From: Rhodoferax sp. UBA4409
GTDB lineage: Bacteria > Pseudomonadota > Gammaproteobacteria > Burkholderiales > Burkholderiaceae_C
Reading direction: 5' to 3'
DNA length: 19,427 nucleotides
Assembly: GCA_002390825.1 (NCBI GenBank)
Contig: DGQR01000242.1
Location: forward strand, 1-19,427
Part shown: positions 13,293-19,427 of the stretch, in pieces
Numbering within the stretch: the first letter of the stretch is position 1
Layout: each line of letters opens with the position of its first letter
Translations under genes and position numbers: made by a program
Notes under the pieces: model-generated
Database searches by the model: none
Told to the model about the DNA's origin: nothing
Seen by the model: the letters and a program-made list of their open reading frames with translations, nothing else

Positions 13293-15814
13293 GCGAGGGG
13301 TGTGTTGGTTTGCGGGTAACTGGAGACAAATGATGCAAACGCGTCGGCTGGCATGGGCCTCGCAAAGAAAAAGCCCTGCGCCTCATCACACCCGAAGCGT
13401 TGCAACAAGGTGACGATTTCGGGTGTCTCCACCCCTTCTGCGATGGTTTTTAAGCCCATACTTTTGGCCATCTGGATGATGGCGTTCACGATGGCGGTGT
13501 CTTCGGGGTCGGCTACGAGGTCCCGGACAAAACTCTGGTCGATTTTGAGTTTGTCGATGTCAAATCGCTTCAGGTACGACAGGCTCGAATAGCCCGTACC
13601 GAAATCGTCGATCGCCAGCTGCACGCCTAGCCCTTTCAGGCGCTTGAGGGCGGCTAGTACGTGGTCTACATTTTGAATCAACAGTGACTCGGTGAGTTCC
13701 AACTCAAGGTTCTGCGGGTTCATTCCGGACTCGAGCAAGACCTTAACCAAGGCCTCTTCAAGGTTGCCACGGTTGAATTGCGCTACAGACACGTTGACCG
13801 CCATGAGCAGAGCGGGCAGGCCTTGCCGGTACCAGGACATAGCCTGGCGACAAGCCTCAGACATCACCCAGTCACCAATAGGAACAATCAAGCCACTATC
13901 CTCGGCAACCGGTATGAATCGGGCTGGCGAGACCATGCCCAGGTCGGGGTGGTTCCAGCGGATCAGGGCCTCTGCCCCAAAAATTCGACCCGTGGGCAAG
14001 TCGATTTGGGGCTGGTAATGGAGAACCAATTCATTGCGTTCCAATGCGCGACGCAAGCCGTTTCGCAGGTGCAGGTGTTCCTTGGCCTCCGCGTTCATGG
14101 CTTCGTTGAAGAACCGGTAGGTGTTCCGCCCGGCTTCCTTGGCGCGGTACATGGCCATATCCGCCTTTTTGCGCAAGGTATCGAAGTCTTGGCCGTCATC
14201 CGGGTACACCGTAACTCCGATGGAGGCGGAGGTCGCGAGTTCATGCCCATCGGTGTAGAACGGCTCGTCGAGCCGATCCAGTAATTTGGCAATCACCGGG
14301 AGTGCGGCGTCTTTGTCTTTCAGGGCGTTCAGCAACACGACAAACTCATCGCCACCCTGGCGGCTAATGGTGTCACTCTCGCGCACGCAGGTGCGCAGCC
14401 GCTGCGCAACTTCTTGTAGCAAGCTGTCGCCGATGGCGTGCCCCAGCGTGTCGTTGATGCGCTTGAAGTTGTCCAGATCCAGAAACAGCAAGGAAACCTT
14501 GGTCTTTGCGCGGTCTGCTTGCGCCATGGCGACCTCCAGGCGGTCCTCCAGCAGCTGCCGGTTGGGCAATCCGGTCAGTGCATCGTGGTAGGCCATGAAG
14601 GCCACCTTGCGTTCGTTGGCTTTTCTTTCGCTGATGTCCGAGGCCATAGTCAGCACGCCATAGGCTTGGCCGGCCTGGTCGTGCAAGGCCACGATGTTCA
14701 AGCTCACTTCCAAGGCCTGCCCGTTGGGCAAATTCAGCTGCAGTTCGGTGTTGACTACTTTGCGTCCCTCAAACGCTTGCTCGCGCAGTGCTTGCAGCTC
14801 GGGGGTCTCCAAGCGCTGCGAAAAAACGGATGGGTCGTCGAGCGTCTCTTGGCGCAGCAGGTTGAACATTTTTTCTGCAGCCGTGTTCCAGCTCAGGACG
14901 CGGCCTTGCTGGTCTTGCGTGTAAATGGCCAACGTGGAGCTGTCAATCACCACCTGCATGCGCTGGTGCGCATCTTGCAATTCGCGGGTTCGCTCTTCTA
15001 CCCGTTGTTCCAGCACCTGATGGGCTTGCAACAAAGCGTCTGCCGCAGCCTTCTTTTCGCTGATGTCTTCCGTAATCCAGATGGTGGTCCGGTTATCGGC
15101 GGTGGTGGTCACCGCTTTCGCCAGGTGCCGGCACCAGACCTGGCTCCCATCATGGCGGCTGTTCAGCCACTCTGCCTCCATGAGTGCGCCGGACGCCAGC
15201 GTGCCTCCTGCATGCTCGGCAAACGCCTGATGGTCCTCGTCGGAGCTGAAAAACACGCGTGTTTTCTGCCCTAGGAGTGCACCAGGGGGCCAACCGAGGA
15301 TCGCATCAAAGCGTGGATTCGTTAGCTCTATCAGTCCGTTACGGGTGAACATGATGCCCACCGAAGCGTTTTCCAGTATCGCGTCCTGCCGGTGGATCAG
15401 CTGTTGCAGCGCGGATTCTGCTTTCTTGCGCTCGGTGATGTCTTCAAAAATCCAGATCGTGCCTTCTGCCGAGTTATGGGGGTTCACCGGCTTGATGCGC
15501 ATGTGGCAATCGATGGGCGTGTCATCTTTGCGCCGCATGGTGAATTCAAGACTCACGGGCTCCCCACGCGTCAGGCGCGGGCCTGCCACTTCGCCCATGC
15601 GGGTGTAGTCGGTGTCACTCAAGTAGAAAACCCGGCCGGGTTGTCCTTGCAATTCGCCCTCGGCGTAGCCGAATATCTCGTTGAAGCGCGGGTTGCAGTG
15701 CAGAACCTTGCGATCCCGGGTGAACAGAATTCCGACCGACGCATTCTCCAGGATCGCGCGGTATTCCAGCAGAGTTTGTTGATCCAGCGAAAGGGACATC
15801 AAGCGATCAGCCAT
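13289..15814 (-). CDS. PAS-PAS-PAS-GGDEF-EAL c-di-GMP signalling protein
   Basis: The 841-aa cytoplasmic protein has three PAS domains (about residues 12-132, 138-258 and 285-402). The first two share ENASVGI-FTR and are related to each other. A coiled coil (about 255-285) separates the second and third. The GGDEF domain (about 403-570) has an intact GGDEF at 487-491 and an I-site RESD at 478-481. The EAL domain (about 580-835) has E615-A-L, AVNVSVAQF, DDFGTGYSSL, KIDQSFV and AEGVET. The known metal- and substrate-binding motifs are therefore all present, and both synthesis and breakdown of c-di-GMP look possible. The PAS ligands are unknown. A second ATG at 15799 is possible. A TAGAAT element 5 nt before the 15814 ATG hints at a leaderless message. 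Confidence 0.94.
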   Translation of the reverse strand: MADRLMSLSLDQQTLLEYRAILENASVGILFTRDRKVLHCNPRFNEIFGYAEGELQGQPGRVFYLSDTDYTRMGEVAGPRLTRGEPVSLEFTMRRKDDTPIDCHMRIKPVNPHNSAEGTIWIFEDITERKKAESALQQLIHRQDAILENASVGIMFTRNGLIELTNPRFDAILGWPPGALLGQKTRVFFSSDEDHQAFAEHAGGTLASGALMEAEWLNSRHDGSQVWCRHLAKAVTTTADNRTTIWITEDISEKKAAADALLQAHQVLEQRVEERTRELQDAHQRMQVVIDSSTLAIYTQDQQGRVLSWNTAAEKMFNLLRQETLDDPSVFSQRLETPELQALREQAFEGRKVVNTELQLNLPNGQALEVSLNIVALHDQAGQAYGVLTMASDISERKANERKVAFMAYHDALTGLPNRQLLEDRLEVAMAQADRAKTKVSLLFLDLDNFKRINDTLGHAIGDSLLQEVAQRLRTCVRESDTISRQGGDEFVVLLNALKDKDAALPVIAKLLDRLDEPFYTDGHELATSASIGVTVYPDDGQDFDTLRKKADMAMYRAKEAGRNTYRFFNEAMNAEAKEHLHLRNGLRRALERNELVLHYQPQIDLPTGRIFGAEALIRWNHPDLGMVSPARFIPVAEDSGLIVPIGDWVMSEACRQAMSWYRQGLPALLMAVNVSVAQFNRGNLEEALVKVLLESGMNPQNLELELTESLLIQNVDHVLAALKRLKGLGVQLAIDDFGTGYSSLSYLKRFDIDKLKIDQSFVRDLVADPEDTAIVNAIIQMAKSMGLKTIAEGVETPEIVTLLQRFGCDEAQGFFFARPMPADAFASFVSSYPQTNTPLA

Positions 15815-15831
15815 GCCCCATTCTAGGGAGT

Positions 15832-16260
15832 TCAGGTGGCCGCTTCGAGCTCGTTGGCAAAGTGTTCGGCCATGCGCTGCGCGGTGAGCGCAGGATCGCG
15901 GGCTGCCAGTGCGTCCATGATGGCGCGGTGCTCGGCCAGAGATTCTTCAATGCGCCCGGTTTTGAGCAGGGAGTTGTGGCGGTTGAGCTTCATGACCTTG
16001 CGCAGGTCGGCCACCATTTGGTCGCGCCAGCGGTTGTTGGCGATTTCCAGTAGGCGGAGCAGGTGGTGCACATCGGCCAGGTCTTGTTGCGACACCTCGG
16101 TCACATAGGCGCCACGGCGCACCTTCATGGTCACCAGGCCTTCGGCGGCCAGCACTTTCAGGGCCTCGCGCAGGGGGGTGCGGCTGATGCCGAACTCTTC
16201 GGCAATCTTCAGCTCGTCAATCCAGCTGCCAGGTTCCAGCTCACGCTTGAAGATGCGCTG
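15832..16260 (-). pseudogene. GntR/FCD-family regulator remnant, 5'-truncated and internally deleted
   Basis: Translated leftward from 16260, the sequence begins QRIFKRELEPGSWIDELKIA and continues through a normal winged-helix segment (EEFGISRTPLREALKVLAAE, then GLVTMKVRRGAYVTEVS). The ligand-binding FCD domain then jumps from QQDLADVHHLL directly to RLLEIANNRWRDQ. About 60-70 residues that normally lie between are missing, and the jump is in frame near 16051-16060. The C-terminus (HRAIMDALAARDPALTAQRMAEHF) is normal. The first 15-25 residues and the start codon are absent, because at 16260 the sequence changes to thioesterase DNA on the other strand. The open frame reaching 16542 is antisense to that remnant and is not real GntR sequence. 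Regulation by this product is unlikely. Confidence 0.85.
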
Positions 16261-16262
16261 GC

Positions 16263-16801
16263 CGCAACGCCGGCCATCTCTCGGCTGTGGCATTGGCCGA
16301 TGGCAAAGAGTTGATCCGCGCCACCGCGCTGTTTCAGCGCGAGCACGAGGTAGGCTTGCCGAATAGCCTGCCCGGCCACCCCTTGCCACTGGCACAGATG
16401 CAGCCGGATGTGTCACCCGTGCAGCGTTTCCCGTTCGCGCACCATGAATGGGGCTACCCCGATCTGGTGGAAACACGCATGGGTTTGCCGGCCCGAGCGC
16501 GGTGTGGTTTCGCATGAACCTTCCGCTGGTGATGGGCCACACGCCAAGCCCTTACCAGCGCGTAGCGGTGGATGCCGACTTGGGCAACGGCATCAGCGCG
16601 ATTCTGGATTTGTCCACCCATGTGTTTGTGAACTTCGACCTCACCATCAACCTGCTGCGCAAGCCGGTGGGTGAGTGGGTGTGCTTGGACGCTCGCACCC
16701 ATTTGTCCAGCCACGGCGGGGGGCTGGCGGAGTCGTCTCTGTACGACGAGCAGGGATTGATTGGGCGGGCGACGCAGAGCTTGTTTGTGAGTAAGCGGTA
16801 G
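16263..16801 (+). pseudogene. second thioesterase copy, 5'-truncated and frameshifted
   Basis: This stretch aligns with 12741-13292 of the intact thioesterase gene, equal to residues 92-274, at high identity (roughly 90% at protein level by eye). The first 91 codons and the start are missing. A net 13-nt loss at about 16482 removes the segment encoding AQGRM and shifts the frame, so the parts before and after lie in different frames. No other net length change occurs (539 versus 552 nt). The original stop position is kept (TAG at 16799). It is a decayed paralogue, joined at its left end to the GntR remnant. Confidence 0.92.
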
Positions 16802-17088
16802 GCGGATGGTTTGGGGGATCGTCCTTCCCGAGCAGGGTAGACTACGAACGTTTTTGTTTAGTGACGCGGACGAGCGATAACAGATCCAGATGCGCTGTCA
16901 TTGGCACAGCGTAAAACTGGCGGCCTACAAGTGTTGTTCTAGAGCTGATGCCGGATTAATGAACCTGGTTCAATGTTTTTCGAAAGGTCTCTCCGGCGCT
17001 GTTGCCCAGTGGATCTCGCGGACCCGGGCCCTTTCGGCCTGATAGATATTCTTAGTCGAAGTTTTATTTCTGGTTAGGTGTGCTTTCT
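16802..17088. other. 287-nt leader upstream of the polysaccharide export gene
   Basis: No coding region is evident. CGAAAGG (16981-16987) and CCTTTCG (17030-17036) are perfect inverse complements with a 42-nt loop. GGGCC-CTTTC-GGCCT (17026-17040) can form a local stem that competes with the right arm. Neither is followed by a T-run. The right end is A+T-rich, with only a weak ribosome site (TTAGGTG) before the next ATG. No convincing -35/-10 pair was found. Confidence 0.4.
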
Positions 17089-19427
17089 ATGAAGTTTTCG
17101 TATTTTTTATCCAGAATCACACTAGCCTTGGGTGTGTTGGGCTGTGCTTCTGTAGCCAACGCCCAGTTCGGCAATCCCAGCACTTTTTCTAATGCAGGCC
17201 AGGTTGGTGCAGAAGCGCCCGTTCGCAACTTGCCATCTACTGCCAATGGTGCCGCAAGCGCCCCCAATCAAGCCAGGGGCGTTGCTTTGCCCAGCAGGCA
17301 GGCTAGGTCCAATGAACCGCCTGTCGCCAGTGAGCCGGCGTTGACGTTGCCTGAAACGGGTGGTGCGGCATGGAAAGAAGAGCCACCGAGCCAATTTCAG
17401 AAGTTTGCCCAAGAGTCGACAGGGACTTTGCTTCCGATATTCGGAAGTCAGCTTTTTGAGTTTCCTCAGAGCTATGCACCCGATGCAGGCCTCGCCGCAC
17501 CGGCAAACTATGTGCTTGGCCCAGGTGACGAAGTGCAGTTACAAATTTGGGGCGCGATAGACGAGTCCGCCTCGTTCGTATTGGACCGCGAAGGCAGAAT
17601 TTTCATTCCGAAGGTCGGGTCGCTTTCGTTGGCCGGCGTGACCAGTGCCAATCTTGAACCCGCCCTGAAAGGGCACCTCAGCAAGGTGTTTACGAACTTC
17701 GGTTTGAGCGCCACGTTGGGGAAGTTGCGCAGTGTCCAAGTTTATGTGGTGGGGCAAGCGCGTCGCCCTGGGACCTACTCTGTCTCCAGCCTCAGCACCT
17801 TGGTGAATGTTCTGTTTGCCAGCGGTGGCCCAGGGGCAAATGGGTCGATGCGGAGTATTGAGCTGCGTCGTGCGGGCCGTGTGGTGACGAAGCTTGATTT
17901 GTATGACTTCATCGCCAAAGGCGATAAATCAGCAGATATGGCTGTGTTGCCTGGAGACGTCGTCTTTATTCCGCCAGCGACCCGTCGTGTTGCCATCGCG
18001 GGTGCGTATGACCAAAAAGCGGTTTACGAACTCAAAGACACGACCACCACCATCGGCGATGTGTTGGCCTTGGGCGGTGGTGCTTCTCCGGTCGCAAATT
18101 TCCGTAAAGCATTGCTTGAACGAGTCTTCGCGGACAAAACACCACCGCGGCAAGTGGTCGATATTGCTCTCGATGCCAAAGGCTTGGCGCAAGTCTTGGT
18201 GCCCGGCGACATCTTGACACTGTTGCCAGTGAGTGGCGCGTTTTCCAACGCGGTAACTCTTCAGGGAGTGGTCGCTGAGCCTCTTCGGTACAGCTGGTTC
18301 GACGGAATGCGTGTTTCAGATTTGATCCCAGATCGGGATGCGCTCATCACCCAAGAGTACTACCGCCGTATTAATGGTTTGACCCGTATTCCAAGTGACA
18401 CCGATACGAAAGGTGCTGGTAGTCGGGAGGAAAAGCGTGGTTTTGACGAACGGGTGAGAAATAAAAATGAGCAAATCAACTGGGATTATGCGGTCATTGA
18501 ACGTTTGTCTCGCACTGATCTGAGTGTCACGTTAGTTCCATTCAACTTGGCCAAGGCAGTCGTGGGGCGTGATCCTCAGCATAATCTAGTATTACAACCG
18601 GGGGATGTGCTGACGATCGTCAGTCAAAAAGACATGGCTCTTCCTCAGGAAAAACAGACGAGGTTGGTTCGCTTGGAAGGGGAAGTAGCAGCTCCTGGTG
18701 TGTACGAGGCGCTTCCCGGCGAGACCTTGCCGCAGCTTATCAAGCGCATCGGCGGTTTGACCCCACAGGCCTATTTGTTTGGCACAGAGTTCAGCCGTGA
18801 GTCGGTCCGCCTGCGGCAGCAAGAAAACCTGAGTTCACTGGTTCGGCGCTTGGAGGGCGAGCTGCAAAGCAAGGTACAGACCAGTCCTGCTGCGAGTGGA
18901 CAAGACGCCGCTACATTGGCTTTGGTCGCCCAACAACAGCAAGCGCAACTGAAATCCCAAATCGACCGGTTGAAAGCGCTCAAGAGCAATGGCCGGTTGG
19001 CGCTAGAACTCGATACCGCGGCCCAGAGTTTGGCAGGTTTACCCAATCTCCCCTTAGAGGATGGAGATCGTGTGCTAGTGCCGTCGATGCCTGGATTTAT
19101 CTCGGCCTTCGGTGCTGTCTATAACGAGAATGCGATGATTTACAAACCAGGAAAGACTGTGGGCGATGTGGTGCGAGCCGCGGGTACCACTGAAGATGCT
19201 GAGTCCAGCGGTGCTTTCGTGTTAAGGGCGGATGGCAGTGTAGTGTCCAAGCGGGATAGCAATCGGATATTCGGAAGCGGATTTGAGTCGCTAGCAGTGA
19301 TGCCTGGTGACACTCTGGTGGTGCCTGCGAAGCTGGATCGTGAATCTGTTTATGCATTTACTGTTCGGTCACTGAAAGATTTGACCCAGATTTTTGCCAA
19401 TTTGGGTATCGGTGCCGCTGCTATCAA
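17089..19427 (+). CDS. polysaccharide export protein, Wza-like with multiple SLBB domains (3' end off window)
   Basis: The frame is open from ATG 17089 to the window end (779 codons). It closes with DLTQIFANLGIGAAAI, which in relatives lies close to the C-terminus, so only a few residues are probably missing. A signal peptide is present (MKFSYFLSRITLALGVLGCASVANA), then a Ser/Pro/Ala-rich linker to about residue 110. The polysaccharide export domain starts at NYVLGPGDEVQLQIWG (about residue 140). SLBB-type domains follow near residues 215-300, 301-380, 387-420, 524-570 and 669-730. A Gln-rich coiled coil (about 575-640) sits between the last two. Such proteins form the outer-membrane or periplasmic conduit for capsule or exopolysaccharide. 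The gene probably opens an exopolysaccharide cluster to the right. Confidence 0.9.
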   Translation, partial: MKFSYFLSRITLALGVLGCASVANAQFGNPSTFSNAGQVGAEAPVRNLPSTANGAASAPNQARGVALPSRQARSNEPPVASEPALTLPETGGAAWKEEPPSQFQKFAQESTGTLLPIFGSQLFEFPQSYAPDAGLAAPANYVLGPGDEVQLQIWGAIDESASFVLDREGRIFIPKVGSLSLAGVTSANLEPALKGHLSKVFTNFGLSATLGKLRSVQVYVVGQARRPGTYSVSSLSTLVNVLFASGGPGANGSMRSIELRRAGRVVTKLDLYDFIAKGDKSADMAVLPGDVVFIPPATRRVAIAGAYDQKAVYELKDTTTTIGDVLALGGGASPVANFRKALLERVFADKTPPRQVVDIALDAKGLAQVLVPGDILTLLPVSGAFSNAVTLQGVVAEPLRYSWFDGMRVSDLIPDRDALITQEYYRRINGLTRIPSDTDTKGAGSREEKRGFDERVRNKNEQINWDYAVIERLSRTDLSVTLVPFNLAKAVVGRDPQHNLVLQPGDVLTIVSQKDMALPQEKQTRLVRLEGEVAAPGVYEALPGETLPQLIKRIGGLTPQAYLFGTEFSRESVRLRQQENLSSLVRRLEGELQSKVQTSPAASGQDAATLALVAQQQQAQLKSQIDRLKALKSNGRLALELDTAAQSLAGLPNLPLEDGDRVLVPSMPGFISAFGAVYNENAMIYKPGKTVGDVVRAAGTTEDAESSGAFVLRADGSVVSKRDSNRIFGSGFESLAVMPGDTLVVPAKLDRESVYAFTVRSLKDLTQIFANLGIGAAAI

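Noticed and set aside
15832..16542. 236-aa GntR protein as a full-length gene
   Set aside because: The part right of about 16260 is antisense to the thioesterase remnant, so the long frame is chimeric by chance. Only 15832-16260 is real GntR sequence.
12468..16801. Composite transposon bracketed by the thioesterase repeats
   Set aside because: No transposase, terminal inverted repeats or target duplications are visible; the flanking repeats are gene sequence.
16901..16920. Sigma-54-like TTGGCAC element before the export gene
   Set aside because: The -24 half matches, but the expected TTGC at the -12 spacing is replaced by AAAAC.

Overview
The window looks like a chromosomal segment of a high-GC betaproteobacterium. 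The order ccoNOQPGH, fnr, hemN, the codon usage, and an interspersed repeat resembling ones I associate with Rhodoferax and relatives suggest family Comamonadaceae. The genus is inference. No rRNA, tRNA, CRISPR array or insertion sequence is visible.

Region 1 (1-7200) is a microaerobic respiration and heme block. It holds the 3' end of ccoN, then ccoO, ccoQ (47 aa), ccoP, ccoG, ccoH and an unnamed 78-aa membrane protein. These encode the cbb3 cytochrome oxidase and its assembly factors. A convergent fnr regulator follows, then the divergent hemN (oxygen-independent heme synthesis) and a TauE/SafE (UreH-like) membrane protein with an HxxxMC motif. A perfect FNR box, TTGAT-N4-ATCAA, sits between fnr and hemN. 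It is centred exactly 41.5 bp upstream of the start predicted from a CATAAT -10 element of fnr.

Region 2 (7264-10314) reads rightward: a GAF-GGDEF diguanylate cyclase, dusA (probably leaderless mRNA) and an EamA-type exporter.

Region 3 (10354-12216) is a leftward envelope or stress operon: a beta-barrel outer membrane protein, a triple-BON protein and a small glycine-rich membrane protein. It lies between two related copies of an interspersed repeat (10314-10366 and 12406-12459).

Region 4 (12468-16801) has an intact double-hotdog thioesterase gene and a convergent 841-aa PAS-PAS-PAS-GGDEF-EAL protein. Next comes a scar: a GntR regulator missing its start and most of its ligand domain, joined head to head to a 5'-truncated, frameshifted second copy of the thioesterase. 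An automatic annotation would probably call a chimeric 236-aa GntR protein here.

Region 5 (16802-19427) is a 287-nt leader followed by a large Wza-like polysaccharide export protein with several SLBB domains, cut by the right edge. It probably opens an exopolysaccharide cluster. Two c-di-GMP enzymes lie within 10 kb of it, but a functional link is only a suggestion.

I do not see a clearly new multi-gene system. The best leads are the thioesterase/GntR decay scar, the unnamed small proteins of the cbb3/hemN block, the exact FNR promoter geometry, and the repeat that supplies a ribosome-binding site.
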